From Certhia americana (Eukaryota; Chordata; Aves; Passeriformes; Certhiidae), in NCBI GenBank assembly GCA_018697195.1, contig CM031858.1, positions 94,385,734 through 94,449,733 on the forward strand: DNA of 64,000 nt, read 5' to 3'. A model generated the notes under the pieces. The model had not been told where the DNA came from, ran no database searches, and saw only the letters and a program-made list of their open reading frames with translations. The translations under genes were made by a program, and so were the position numbers. Shown here in pieces: positions 11,261 to 23,460 of the stretch (position 1 is its first letter; every line of letters begins with the position of its first letter).

Positions 11261-12771
11261 ATGACATGTGCATTTTCTATGACACCTAATACTTTGGGTT
11301 TTTATTTTGTCAAAATTGTTGTTTTACTCCCTTCTCCCCCAATTATTTATAGTTAAGATCTGTTTAGGCACTTTGTCTGAAAGGTAACTTTCAATAGGAT
11401 CCTGTTATAGTGTAGAATTTTGTGTTTGAAGTATTAATGTGTGGCACTTCTATGCAATGCTTTTTATTTATTCTTTTCCTGCAGGCTTTCAGATGCAAAA
11501 TAACATGAGATTTGGCCTTTTTAAAGTATTTAATTGCTGGGATGGTGAATCTGTCATGAAAAATCAGGAGACTTATATTATGCACTGCTTTCTTGCCAGT
11601 TTAGACATACAACAATGCTTCCAGCTCTCCTTTCCATTGGTGCATAATAGATTTATTATTTTATTGTGGCAAGACTCAGGGTTTGCATTTAGGATCTGGT
11701 TGGGGTAAAAATGGGAAAAAAACAGTGAAAAGACATTAATTTCCAATCTCTCCAGTCTCTGGCCTGGGGAAAATTTTGCCTTTTCTTCCTATATCTGCTT
11801 GCAGTAAAGTTCTTCTGCGTACTTCCTTGTGCAAAACCCACTTGGAAGAACAAATTAGCCCTAGCAGGGGCTTTTCTAGCATCCTTGAGCTTTCTCTTCT
11901 CCCTGTCCTCTCCATGGGCAGTTGACTGACGTGCACATACATAGCAGTATACATGAACTGCCACCCACCCATCCCCACATGTACGTTCTCCCTTGTCCTA
12001 CCCCAGAAATGTCTGAGGCTTTGTTGGATACTTATTTGCTTCTTTTTTATTTTTTTTCTCTACTTCTGTACTTTCTATCAAGTTCCTCTCTGGGGCAGGT
12101 TACTGAATAGGTTAACAGTGGGATTCTTTGGCAATTGAGAGTTATGTCCTCGAGTTCTTGGTTTTATTGGTTATTCTTTTGATATGACATGGCCTTTTCC
12201 AAGGGCTTCTGATAGTCTACTGTGAGTAACCAGCCCCTCATTGGTACTTTGCATACTAGTCCTCAGGGATTCCTTGTCCTCTGAAGTATTGGAGGAATTC
12301 AGTGCTGCCCAAGAAATTATTCATAAAGATTTTGCAAAATGATCAGAGCTTCAGGTGGAGGTTGTAGTGGAAATGCTGTGCTGACAAAACCTCTGATCAC
12401 ACTTAGCATGGACTAAAAGGGTTTTCCTTCTTTCCTTCAGCAATATTCAAGTCTTTTAGCTATTTTTTATTCTAGGTTTTTGTTTGGGGTGTTTTTTTGT
12501 TTTTGATTGTATATTTGGGTTTTTTTTGTTTACTCACAAACAAAGTCTCCTCTTAAATACCCCAAGGGCTTCTGTCAGAGGGTTCTTTTTCCTTGAGAAA
12601 GTGAATTAATCTGTGCTAAGGTCAGTGCTTCTCTGCCTGCATTGCCACATGTAGCCAAACAATAAACTTAAAAACCAGATTGGTTCTTTGGTCCTTCTAA
12701 ACTACAGTCAGCTATAGGACTACTTATTTTAGGAAGGTGAATTTCATGGATCCCAAAGAATGAGGGCCTTG
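11261..12771. other. unique noncoding DNA
   Basis: No gene is supported. Frames at 11439-11708 and 11689-11978 on opposite strands are short and lack domains. A G/T-rich low-complexity stretch lies at 12474-12532. Confidence 0.55.
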
Positions 12772-12861
12772 CTGCTTTGCTGCACTTTGTATCTAGTTTA
12801 CACTGTTTAACTGCTTTGCTGCACTTTGTATCTAGTTTACACTGTTTAACTGCTTTGCTGC
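12772..12861. repeat. perfect 39-bp tandem duplication plus partial third copy
   Basis: Positions 12772-12810 and 12811-12849 are identical 39-bp units starting 'ctgctttgctgcactttg'. The first 12 bp recur at 12850-12861. Complete identity in unconstrained DNA implies a recent event, or an assembly or polymorphic copy-number difference. Confidence 0.95.
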
Positions 12862-12954
12862 TATGTGAAATTCAGCATGGAACAACAAATTCTACTCTGC
12901 TACCTGTGGAGGTGTAAGGGTGGAGCCTGCATAGATAAGTCTCCTTTCTGACTT

Positions 12955-13010
12955 CTACGGTTCAGGTAAGTGATTTATCCAATGTCACTGTTTAGTGGAC
13001 TGGAGGGAAA
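12955..13010 (-). mobile_element. MIR-like SINE core fragment
   Basis: The plus strand 'aggtaagtgatttatccaat' followed by 'gtcactgtttagtggactgg' matches the antisense MIR core order (AGGTTAAGTGACTTGCCCAA, then GGTCAC…AGCTAGTGGC). MIR/CORE-SINE remnants are old and present at low copy in birds. The match is short and diverged. It also explains an otherwise tempting splice-donor sequence at 12966. Confidence 0.5.
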
Positions 13011-14352
13011 AGTTTGAGATTTCTATTAGAGAACAATATTTATTATTGTAGTTTTTGTGGCATGTAAGTGTACAGTTTAAGAGGAATATACACTATCAAT
13101 TGTACAGATCAAAAAAATGTTTTAAGGGTGAAGTATTTTTAACAGTCCTTTTGACTAACAAGAAGATTGAATGGTTTGCTGCTCTGAACATAGGGTGTTA
13201 GTCTAAATTTCAGAAATACTCAATGCACGTTACAATTTTTACTCCTATTTTCTTAGTTAATTTAGGCATGTCACTTTAACCATAGTGTTAACCACCTCAA
13301 CAACTATTTTCTCCCCGTCAAGGCTGCATTGCCTGGAGCTGCTTTCTTTATCACAATATTTGTTCACCTTGTGAAAAGCATTTGCTAGTGGAAAGACAAA
13401 TATCTTTGTTTTGCTTCTAATGTACTGACTTCTACAGAACTCTGACTGGTAGTCCAGTGGTACAGGAGCAGGAAGTCCTGTGGATGGACACATTCTTTAT
13501 AGAAAGAGAACACCTAATGCAAACAAAATGAAAAAACCAACACTTGCCATAGCAGTGAGACACTGCTGCAAGATGTGATTTTGTGGCATAAGCATCATGT
13601 CTAAAATATTTACTATCCTTGAGGATACAAGTTAAAGTTTAGGCAGAATTGGCTTAGACCTTCACTCCTGAATTGTAATAAAATGCACATATGTGTTCTT
13701 TGCAAATTTCAAATGTAAAGCATTTTTGGACATAGTATGGTTCTTCTGTATAAGAGAAAACATGTAATGGAAGATAAAGGCTTTGCACCAAATATTCCCC
13801 CCCTCCCTGCTTTTCCTGTTAACCAGGCGGTTTTCTGGCCTGTTTTCAGTTTTCAGAGTGTGGAAAGTGATTTGAACTGAAAGTTACTATTTAGGTACAG
13901 AAATCTGGAAGCATTGCTTGTGTGGAGAGTGGTTAGGAGAAAAAGAGAAATTTCTAATCTACTGTGGTCTCTATCTACTTACCTCCAAATTCAAAATGAG
14001 GGAGGGGAAAAAACTCCCTTCCAATTCATCTTAATAAGATAAGTTGGCAAGTCTTTACTTTTATTACCCTGTCTACTCCAGCACCCTCAGCTAGAAGTCA
14101 AATTGTTGGCACAGAAACATCCACTTTTCTTGGTCATGTTCCACTCTTCTTCCAGCTTGAGGACTCTATACAGGATTAATCTAAAGGCAGAAAAAAGCAT
14201 CAAGCAAAGCAATAAAAATAATTAATCTAAGTTTAAAAGAGATACTTTCCCCTCCTTCTGCCATTCCTTTGCTACAAATGTGCAAACAGTTTTTTCCCTG
14301 CAGTGGGAGGCTGAGAGGTGCTGTTTGTTTTACTGGAATATAGCTTTCCTTC
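13011..14352. other. unique noncoding DNA
   Basis: I see no gene or recognised element. A C-rich run lies at 13797-13804. Confidence 0.55.
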
Positions 14353-14377
14353 ATCCTCTCCTCTCCTCTCCTCTCCA
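14353..14377. repeat. (CTCCT)n simple repeat
   Basis: Four to five copies of a pyrimidine pentamer, all Y on the plus strand. Confidence 0.85.
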
Positions 14378-14700
14378 CTCTGCCCCAGTCTTAAGGGCTG
14401 TCATTAAGGGCTGCCTTAATGTTACTGGAATCCACTGTTGTTTCAAGCTAATCTCGGGGATCAGCTAAAGCCATCAAATCAACCATCTGCAGCTGTGCAG
14501 TGAGTCTAGAGGACTCCACTCCAAGTCCTTCAGCCTTTTTAATTTTTATCTTTTGGTCTTGTTTAGTTCATGACATATTTATGACCAGTGGGATTGAGAT
14601 GAAAAGTCTTTATGTACATACATGAAAAAAATCAGTGCTATACTATTTTTTCTTTTTTCTTTTAATGATATTTCATTCCAACAAGCTCTTTCTATCTAGA
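14378..14700. other. unique noncoding DNA
   Basis: I recognise nothing here. A short duplicated phrase 'ttaagggctg' occurs at about 14391 and 14405. Confidence 0.5.
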
Positions 14701-15135
14701 CAGGGTTCTGCTTAATTAGATATTTAAATGATTGGAGCAATGCTGTTTCTTTAACTCCTAACTGCAACAAACACATACGAAACACACTGTTGGCGGCATT
14801 TAATCAACAGCAGTCAATTTATCATTTTCACAGTTTTAGTGAGTGGTTATGAATCACTAAAATCACAGGTATTGTAGATGCAGCGTTGTGGCACTATCAT
14901 TAACAAATATACGGTGCACAGAGGGATGACTTGGTAATTGAGTGGGACTAATAAGAATACATCATTTAGCTGTATGTGACAAACTGTGCCTCAAAACACA
15001 ACCATGGAAAATTCACGTTTTGCTTAATAAATAAATTACACAGCCAATGTATTATACATAATTTGTGTCCTCATGGACTTGAATGATATATAATGCATAC
15101 TCCAAGTCATTTATTTATTAAGACTAACTATATAT
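14701..15135. promoter_or_regulatory. strongest candidate conserved noncoding element
   Basis: About 430 bp of repeat-free, AT-rich sequence retains at least five CpGs ('tacgaa', 'ggcggc', 'gcgttg', 'tacggt', 'cacgtt') in a window where CpG is otherwise scarce. It carries homeodomain-type sites (TTAATTAGA, TTTAATCAACAG), a TTATGAATCACTAAAATCAC segment and no usable reading frame. This pattern is typical of deeply conserved developmental enhancers in gene deserts. Conservation itself cannot be seen from this sequence alone. Confidence 0.4.
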
Positions 15136-18100
15136 ATTGTAGGTGGGGAATTTTAAACTCTAGGGTAAGACCTGCATAGGTAACTGTTACAACTACTGAG
15201 TTTGATTGGGCAGCAAATGAGGCTGTGCATTTGGGGAGCTGCAAACACAGGCAAGTGTTTCTAATGTTACAAGCTCCAGTGTATTAATAAACTTCACTTT
15301 CCTCCATTAATTTGAGGGATAAGAGGACTAAAGTTGAAGCTTCACTGGAGAAGTAAGTTATTCAACAATGGAAAACAAGGAATTTTTTCAATAAAAGGAA
15401 AATACTGATTGCAACAAGGACCTTTGTTGCACTTGGATAGTAACAAACACTTCCTCTGTAATGTATTGGAAGAGGTAGTTTTACATTTGCTGGCATCTAG
15501 GCCCATGGGCCAATTCAAATCATACAGCAAATAAAAAAAATTGATTCTCTTGAGCATCTTGGATAAGCAGCAGAGGAATATTTGACCTACAGATGCTTTT
15601 AAAATACTTTCCAATAGGTGCTCTAAAGTTTTCCAGCTAAAATGCTCTGCAGCTGGCCTATAACATTTTGTTTCAAGACTTCCACAATTTTCTACTTAAC
15701 CTATTGCTGTGTCTAGATTCCCCTGGGTTTTTTGTTTGTTTCTTTTTTTCATGGTGTCTAGAAACTCTGATTTAATTTCAGGAAATGTTTATTTTAGGAA
15801 ATGTTCTTCTAGCAGATTGACTAAAGTCTAGTATTTCATAAGACCCTTCTTATAGCACGTAAATTTGAATGAATTCTGGAAAAGTAATCTTTTGAAATAA
15901 AACTGGTTTTATTTTAAAATATCATTACTGCTGTGAATCTCCAACTAAGAAGAAATAATTAGTACTAAAAAAATAGCTCTTATCAAATTGCATTTAATAG
16001 CATTGATCAACCATCATTTCAGGTGCACATTGAGTGGTGCATATATAGAGTCAAAAATTTCCACCTCCTGAAACATTACCTATAGACTGCATAAATCTGC
16101 ATATAAACAGGTTTTTACAGGGACACTTTTTCTGACATTGGTGAAAAAGGTTGGCTTGCTAAAAAGAACAAGCAGTGTGAAACCACCAAGAGTAACCCAG
16201 GCTAATCTGGGAGAGGGGGGAACACCAGCTCTGAGAATAATGTCAAGGCTGGCTTTTCAGTAGTTAATTATTAAAAAAAACCCCAAAACCCCAACAAGAC
16301 AAAACTACACTTTCTTTTCTTACTCCAGAACCAATTGGTTTTGTTGCTTTTTTTGCATCAGGTATTTGTAGCCAATTCTGAAACCTTACTGTGATTAAAA
16401 ATTGCGGAGCTTTATCCAGATCTGAATTTCTTTGACACTGCAGAATTGCCTGAGATTTCTGCTCTACTTTGGGGGAAAAAAACCCAAACCAAACAAACTA
16501 CCAGATTTAACTCTTTATATGAATCAGGTTTTGGCTTTAACTTAAAACAAAGTTCCTAAGAGAAAACCTTCTGTGAATTTGCTTTGAGCAAGCCAAGGCT
16601 GAGTCACTCAACACACAACCTTGAGCTAGTACAGTTCTCCAAGCAACCAACAGAAAAAAGTTGACTGCTTCTGGTAAATTATCCATCAAGTTTAGGAGGT
16701 TATTATCCTTAGAATTTAAAGTGAACTGAATAACATAAGCTGGATGAAAGAAAAGTTCAGCATTAACAGAACCAAGTTTCTTCACATAGTTTCCTTTCCT
16801 GGGTGTAATTTCCTTTTTGGAGCTACAAAGCAATGTGTATCAAGTTTTGAATCCTACCTGATAGGCAAAGTTCAACAGCAAGTGTAACACTGCCTTGGAT
16901 GATGCTTACTTAGCTGCTGCTGCAGCCAAAACTTGGAGTTTAGCACTTCACATAAAGAGGTCAGATACCTATGAATTCTCCATTACTTGTCTCATCCTAA
17001 AATATCATACTAGAAAGATATTCAGTCCAGGTGACTTCTCCTTTTTTAAAAATTTGGTTTAGTTACTAAACTGTGATTTCTTCAGCTGACACTTTTCACA
17101 GCAGAGACCTACCATCTGCTCTCTCAATGGGCATCAGACAAAGGGAAATACCTTAATATCTATGACAACATCAGCTTTCATATCACAAGTGAAACCAGTG
17201 TGAACCTTAAACCTATTGATCAGTTGTAAAGTAAGACTGAATGGATAATATGAATTTCCTAGCTCCCCAGAAAATAAGCACAAGACCTTTGGAAATTTCA
17301 CAGCCTGTCTGCGTATTGTATCAGCCCATAGGATCATTGATTTGTTTTCTTCAACAGAGTTGCATCTTACTTGAGAGTAGGCTTTTCATCCTTTTTTGAT
17401 GGGATCAAGATGATCTTACTGTTGATTGAGTAACTGACAATTTAAATTCAAATTGAAGCATGACTGTAGCCACTAACTCTTCCCTGATTTGTATCACCAG
17501 TGCTTTGATGTCTTTCATTTGGCCCTACTGTACTCTTTCTCATTGCTAGAAAGCCACCAGAGCTGAAACTTCTAGAGAAATTGTACTAACTTCTAGTTTT
17601 CTTAAAATATCTTTCACCTGATGAAAAAGAGCCAAAGTGCTAAATTGTCACAGCTCCAAAATACATCAGTGTGAGTATTACACATACTGACCCAGCTTGG
17701 TGAAACCAGCCTGGTGTTCACAAGTACTGGGGTTGGGTTACAAAAACCCTGCACATCCTGGCACTAAATATGGTCTGAGGGGAAATGGCTACTGATCTTA
17801 ACTGTCTGTGAAAGAAATGAATGAAAGTGTGGCATGCCAGTGAACTTATTCACCTTATTTTCCAGTATTTTTTGGACAGCTTTCAGCTGCATCTGTCTGC
17901 TTCCTTCCAGCTCTTCTCAAAGAAAATAGTAAGACTCAGAGTAAGACATGGATTTAATTGCAAAGCATCATCCCCTCTTTTAATGTTTGTAACAAGCCAA
18001 TGAGCACTGAAAGGACTCTTGGTATAATAATGTGTAGAAAAAAAACTATACTGATTAAGGCTGCTGGGTAATAAAATGTCCTTGGTATAATTTGAGTCAT

Positions 18101-20879
18101 TTCTCTTTGTGGTTCAGTCATTAACCCTACAAGAGCCAGAGCTGGCATTTTGGTACACTGTCTTATTAGTCCAGCCTTTCTGATCCCCCAGAATTAAACT
18201 TATGCTAAGAGGACTACAAGATAAAAATGCAGGCACAGGGTTGGTTAGGCCCCTGCAGTCACCAAGATGAATTAAATAATTTAAATTGACCTAGGGGCCT
18301 GTGTGTAGAATAATCCTCCACTTAGATGACCCAGTGATTCTTAACTCATTTCTAAGTCTGTATCCAGTCAATGTGAAAGTGTTAATGTTCCTGTATCACA
18401 GTACACTGATTACACTTATCTTTTTCATACCCAATAACCAGAGACAATGATTATATTATTCATAAGATATTTTTACCTGAAGTAATAAAGCATGCAGCTT
18501 TAGTTATTATTTCCTAATCCTTTTTTTTTTTAACTGTACTTTTTTCTCCAGCCCCAGGGATAACCCTACAATTTATATTAAAAAACATTCTTCCCTTGCA
18601 CACCTTTCTTTTTTTATCTCTGTCTATGCAAAGCTGGTATAATTGTATCAGCAATGTGTTTATGTGAACATTCTCGTAGCTTTCAGGGGATACTACTCCT
18701 GCAGGGCTGGCCAAAAAAATACACTCTTTTTAAATTGAAAAATAAAATTGGAGAGGGTTAATGTGGGAGAAAGAGGCTTATATCAGCACATCTTGTCTTA
18801 CCTTAATCAGGTAATACACAAGGCAAAAAAGCCTGACATGTCCACAAACAGTTACTGTGCTGCCCGCCATATGCTGCCCTAGTGTTCCAGATGGACGGAG
18901 AATCTGTGAAAGTCATGTTTCATGAGCATTCCCTTCAGGCTCCCAGGAACCTCCAGGACACAGCTGGAGAGATGTATGCACACACCAGTGTGGCAGTGTG
19001 GGGGGCTGTGTATGTGTGTGAGAGAGACAGAGAGCATAGACGTTTGGTAGGCAGTGAGACTGGTTCTAAATAATTTTGAGAGAACTAAAGGGCAGGGGGG
19101 AGTGATGTGGAAATCTTGCAGTTGACTTCACATGGCATGCCAAGAAAATTTCCAAGTGGGATTTCTAGAACTCATTTGCTCTCAAATTCACCAATATGTG
19201 AGACTTTATTTCATTTCCACGAGTGACACCACATATTATGCTACTGAAAGATGGAATAAATGCACAGGGAAGCAATGAATGGGTCTAATCCCTGCCCCAA
19301 ATAATCAGAGAGGAAAATTGTTTTCATGCATCTTTGCTCTCTAGTGTTCTTTGTAGTAAAACACTTCTGACCCAAAAGCTGAATGAAGCTCCCAATCTTT
19401 CTGCAAGGCCATTAGCAAAATTTGTATTTACATTTAAATAACACCATCCCAGTGTTTCTCTCTTCTGGGACTTGCAATTGTACTATAATGTCCTAATTAC
19501 TTTTCACTGCAGGAGGATTTTTATCAGGCCACAGGTATTTGAATATAAGTTGTATTTAACATGACTGCTAAGAGTTGTTTGTTCTACTAAAATTCTATGC
19601 ATGAATGAGTTGGAGTTAGCCAAAACATGGCTAGAAACCCATTAATCTGCTTAACCCTGGGATTATGTGGCAAAGAGCTTGAGCCAGGCTTTAAGGCACC
19701 CCCCATTTTTTAAAATGCTGTAACTGTCCTCTCTGCTCACCCTGCATGTAGCCCAGAGAAGCCTGCTTTTCACTTGGCCCTTCCCTTTTTTCTTCCAGTA
19801 TGTGAGCACTTGGAGTCCACCGTCCAACAGGAGGGAACAAGTCAGAGGAAGGTGTGCTCCTCCATCTGCCTTCCTCTTCCAGTGCTGCAAGACAGTCAAG
19901 TGAAACCCCAGTGAAATGAAACCCCAGTTTGATCCTAGATGGCCCCACACAAACAAGGGAGCACTCAGTTGCTGTTGGATATAACCATGTTTCTACCTAT
20001 CAGGCTACCTCACTGCAGGTCTGAAGTTATAGGTTGAAATCTGTCTGTAGGAAGCTGTTGATATGGTAGGGAGACATTGACTTCTTTTGATTTAAACGTA
20101 TAGTTATTTCCTAAGATGAGCTTGAGTCATATAATTTTCTGGAAAATAGTCAACCCCTTTGATAGCCATGATTTTAAATTAAACTTGAGCTAATTGAAAT
20201 TTCGTGGCAAAAAATAGGCTTTTTTCCCCCCAAAATTTCCCAGCTATCTTCTTAACCAGTACTATAACATAGAAAAACATGCAATTGTTAACTGACTCAG
20301 TGTTAGCTCTTACCATCCTATATGTAGTCTGGCCTTTTCAAATGATAGCGTTTTTACAGGTGACGTTAACCTAAAGGCAAAAGTTCTTTGTGTTACGCAG
20401 ATAATCAATGATTTTTGTGGAGTTATGTCCTACATGGGTGGCCTGATTGGCCACAGCAAGCTTCTGCATTCATGAAACCCTGCTCCGGAAGATAGTTGTT
20501 GATTTTCCAAATTAATAAATAGAATAAATCTCCTTAAATTCATTGCTTAAAACAACCACCTGCAATTTCTGTCATGCTGGGATACTCACAAAGCTCTTGT
20601 TCATGGGTGGCTCTGGACTTTTTAGGCAAAAATGCTTCCTTGAACAGAGAATATATATCTTTTTGCAGAGAGTCCACACATCTAAATTTGCACCAGAAGT
20701 ATTGAGGTTTTACTCAGTTTTTAGGCAGCAGTGGGAGAGCCCTGTGCATCCTGAGACCTTCCTTTATTTGCTGGGCATGTGGTGCTGGTGGTAATGGCAG
20801 CTCATGGATGGCTTCTCCATGGGGGAAACAGCCCGAAGTGAGAGTAGAAAAAAACCCCACAAAAGCACTAGTTCAGAGC
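15136..20879. other. long unique noncoding stretch
   Basis: No gene is supported in this 5.7 kb. Two minus-strand frames look mildly protein-like, 17134-17337 (67 codons, ending VVIDIK before a GTATTT donor-like site) and 16537-16833 (98 codons), but neither is recognised. A CpG-bearing block at 20340-20430 ('tagcgttttt', 'gtgacgttaacc', 'ttacgcag') resembles a conserved element. A/C tracts occur near 16270-16300. The rest shows nothing. Confidence 0.5.
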
Positions 20880-21300
20880 TGGTTGTAGAAAAAAGCTAAG
20901 TGGCTGGGGCAGAGGCTGTTGAGAGGGCACGGCATGTTTTGGTTGCCAGGGTCCCAAGAGTATCCACAACCCTGCCTCTCCCTGCCCAACTCCTCACCAG
21001 CCCATGGCCCAGGACCCAACTCAGCCCTCAGAACTGTCATTCCCTGTCCCACTGGTGCTGCACCAGGACTGGTCTTCAGCTTCCCCCAGCCTGACCCTGC
21101 CTGGACCTTAAGCCTGGTCTGGACCTGCATTTTCCCTATCTCCGGGGAGGTACCTGGTGCCCGGGAATGGGACTGCCCTGTCTTCTCTGTTCCTGTATGG
21201 GGGGTAGGCAGCCAGAACCCATTCTGACAGACCCCAGTGGGGATCACCCTCCAATCCTGGTCCCAGGGAGCCCTGATCTCCCCCTATATGCATGCCTGGA
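20880..21300. other. GC-rich island of unknown origin
   Basis: GC content here is visibly much higher than in the flanks (C- and G-rich phrases such as 'ccctgcctctccctgcccaa' and 'agtggggatcaccctcc'), yet CpG remains rare, so it is not a CpG-island promoter. Frames are open on both strands (plus 20919-21227; minus 20873-21247), as expected from GC-rich composition rather than from coding. The edges are fairly sharp, with A-rich sequence before and a T tract after. An unrecognised LTR or other insertion is the simplest reading. Confidence 0.45.
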
Positions 21301-22330
21301 TTAATTTTTTTTTAATTCTGTACAAAATCAACGCATGCTCTCATGCAGATATTACCAGCTGGCATAGGAATGGAAAGGTAATATCCTGGCTGTTTATTTC
21401 TGTAACTTGATCATATTAGCAGGGATATTATTTTAAGACTAGAAAAAAGGCCTCACCAAAAAAAAAAAAAAAAAAAAATCAATGCAATCTTCCATTCATT
21501 CTCATCAGAGAAGAAAAGGCCTTGGCCTCATCCCCAGCAGCTTTGCCCCCATAAGGCACTGTAGCCTATGCCTTCCATCTCTCCTTCCAGGGCTATAAAT
21601 TAATATCTCATCATTGACCATAATATGCCCTGTAACTCTGTTTATTATTACTGCGTATTTTAGACAGGTGGGAAGTATTGGCACTTTTTATTATGCTGAT
21701 AAACAACGTCGGACTGCCAGGTGAAATGTGTTGTCGAGGTGATTTCTCACTTCCTGTAGCATCCCATGGATTTCTGCCTGGGCTAAGGGAGTGCAGAGCT
21801 CCAGTGAGTCTGCCTTTTGCAGCATCCCTCTCCCCTCTCCTGTGGGGATCAGCCAACAGCTGCCACTTTCCACTGCACGCTTTCAAGGGACATAATGCCA
21901 CAAATGTACTCAGCTCTTAGGAAACCAAGCACAAATACTAGTGCCTACCCTTGCTTCTGATTCTTGTTTCTCTCATTTTTGTTTCTGCTCTGTCATATCC
22001 ATTCCCTTTTGCTAGGCAGCAGCACTGGGGGTCCTGCCCTCCTGAACTGCTGTTGTTTCTAAGATCTGGAGTGGGAGCTTGGTGTGGAGTCACCAGGAGA
22101 CGTGGATATATTTGGCTATTTATTGAAAAATCCTTAGGCACATGTACCCACTGCTACTTACATGATGCTGCCTGGCATGTATCAGGTTCACACATAGCGC
22201 TCACACGTACGTGATACTGCCTCAGATGTATCAGAGCCTTTCTCAACTGTCTTTCAATCTCTCCTCCTGCAGCATTGCATCTACTTATCAACTTTGCTTC
22301 TCAGACACCTCGCAGGGTGCTGTGGAAGGG
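21301..22330. other. noncoding DNA with an A tract
   Basis: No gene is supported. An A21 run is listed separately. Short frames overlap on both strands from 21611 to 22214 without domains. Confidence 0.5.
21458..21478. repeat. poly(A) tract, 21 nt
   Basis: A perfect A run about 160 bp downstream of the GC-rich island. It might be a retrotransposition tail of unrecognised sequence, but the link is not demonstrated. Confidence 0.9.
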
Positions 22331-22361
<31 letters not shown>

Positions 22362-22366
22362 TGTGC
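22331..22366. repeat. (GT)n microsatellite
   Basis: About 17 GT dinucleotides with a single 'at' interruption. The valine-cysteine runs in overlapping frames here are artefacts of this repeat. Confidence 0.95.
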
Positions 22367-22836
22367 AGTGCATCCCTTGGAGTGTTCTGGGAAGGTACCT
22401 GAGCGAGATGCAGACACTGGGGAGAAAAATCACCTTGATGGGGCTGGTGGCATCAACGCTCTCGTGTTGCTCCCAGTACATTAATTAGCTTGGCTATGTT
22501 TTCAAGGCATACATTGTATACACAAGTGTACAGTGTCTTGTCTGGCATGAACAGCAGCCATTTTTCCTCTGCAACCCTCTTGCCCAACTCAGAGATGAAT
22601 GCAAAGAATTTTTTGCAGTTTATTTATAGTCCAGGGTTTTTTCCACATTTGCAAACCCTAGGCACTAAGTGAAAAAAAAAAAAAAAAAGAATATTGGTTT
22701 TCCACTTTACTTAAGTACTCAAATGTTAACAAAATTCAAGGGTCTTGGTTGTTGATACATCTTTGTTCATATGATATCTTTGTGCGTATGCAGCCTCTTT
22801 TTACTGAAATGTGCCCTTTTTTCCCTGCCTTTACAG
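22367..22836. other. noncoding DNA with an A17 tract
   Basis: I see no gene. A poly(A) run of 17 nt lies at 22672-22688, after sequence I do not recognise. Confidence 0.5.
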
Positions 22837-22885
22837 ACTGAATCCAAGTTCTCTAATGAAAAGGGCTGTGGGAGGGATGTAGTCA
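22837..22885 (+). other. possible 49-bp exon bounded by strong splice signals
   Basis: A long pyrimidine tract ('cccttttttccctgcctt') ends in TACAG at 22836, and the segment is closed by TCA|GTAAGT at 22885/22886. One frame is open across it (TESKFSNEKGCGRDVV) and the other two have stops. There is no recognised homology, so it could be a noncoding-RNA exon, a cryptic exon or chance. Confidence 0.2.
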
Positions 22886-22992
22886 GTAAGTTAAAAGGTC
22901 ACAGAAAGGAAATGCTGGTATATGATAACTGACTTTTGTTTTGATTTATTTTAACAAGACTAATTTTGATTTTTGAGAATCATCTGTTTTTA

Positions 22993-23190
22993 CCCTCTCT
23001 CCTGTCCTGTCCTGTCCTGTCCTGTCCTGTCCTGTCCTGTCCTGTCCTTTTTTCCCTCTCCCTGTCCTGTCCTGTCCTGTCCTGTCCGTCCTGTCTGCCT
23101 CTACTCTCTTCTCTCCTCTCCTCTCTCCCTCTCCTATCCTCTCTCTCTCCTCTCGCTTCTCCTCTCATGATCTCTTTCTCTTGAGACCAG
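22993..23190. repeat. (CCTGT)n array grading into CT-rich repeat
   Basis: Nine uninterrupted CCTGT-type pentamers begin at 23001, followed by a T-rich break, a second run at about 23061-23095, and a CTCTC-rich tail to about 23185. The tract is almost purely pyrimidine on the plus strand with a G every fifth base. It is probably variable in length. Confidence 0.95.
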
Positions 23191-23217
23191 TATCAGAAAG
23201 CCCAGGAAAGGATTGAA

Positions 23218-23460
23218 AGTTGTGTCGACAAGAGGGTTAGATGGATATTAGAAGATTCTCCCCCCAGAGGGTGGTTGGGCACTGGATCAGGCTCCCCAGA
23301 CAACTGGGAACAGCACCAAGCTTGAGAGAGTTCAAGAAGCATTTGGCCAATTCTCTAAGGAACATGGTATGATTCTTGGGAGTGGTCCTGTGCAGAACTA
23401 TAGTTGGACTTGATGATCCTTGTGCATCCCTTCCAACACAGAATATTCTGTGATTCTGAG
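23218..23460 (+). mobile_element. CR1 LINE 3' end (5'-truncated)
   Basis: Plus-strand landmarks of the CR1 3' region appear in order: 'ggttagatggatattagaag', 'cccagagggtggttgggcac', 'aggctccccaga', 'agagttcaagaagcatttgg', 'ttggacttgatgatccttgt', 'cccttccaac' and the terminal 'attctgtgattctgag'. It is only the last ~240 bp, as in most bird copies. Its subfamily differs from the copy at 2290-2540 (different middle section). No protein frame survives. Confidence 0.9.

Noticed and set aside
12955..12972. Strong splice donor TTCAG|GTAAGTG
   Set aside because: It falls within an antisense MIR core, whose sequence naturally contains this string, and no open exon precedes it.
17134..17337. Minus-strand frame with mildly protein-like ending (CDMKADVVIDIK) before a GTATTT donor-like site
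   Set aside because: The acceptor side is poor, no family is recognised, and length is within chance.
20880..21300. CpG-island promoter
   Set aside because: The block is GC-rich but CpG-poor, and no transcription-start or exon context is visible.
22966..23184. Serine-, cysteine- and proline-rich repeat frames and their charged antisense counterparts
   Set aside because: They are translations of the (CCTGT)n and CT-rich simple repeat.
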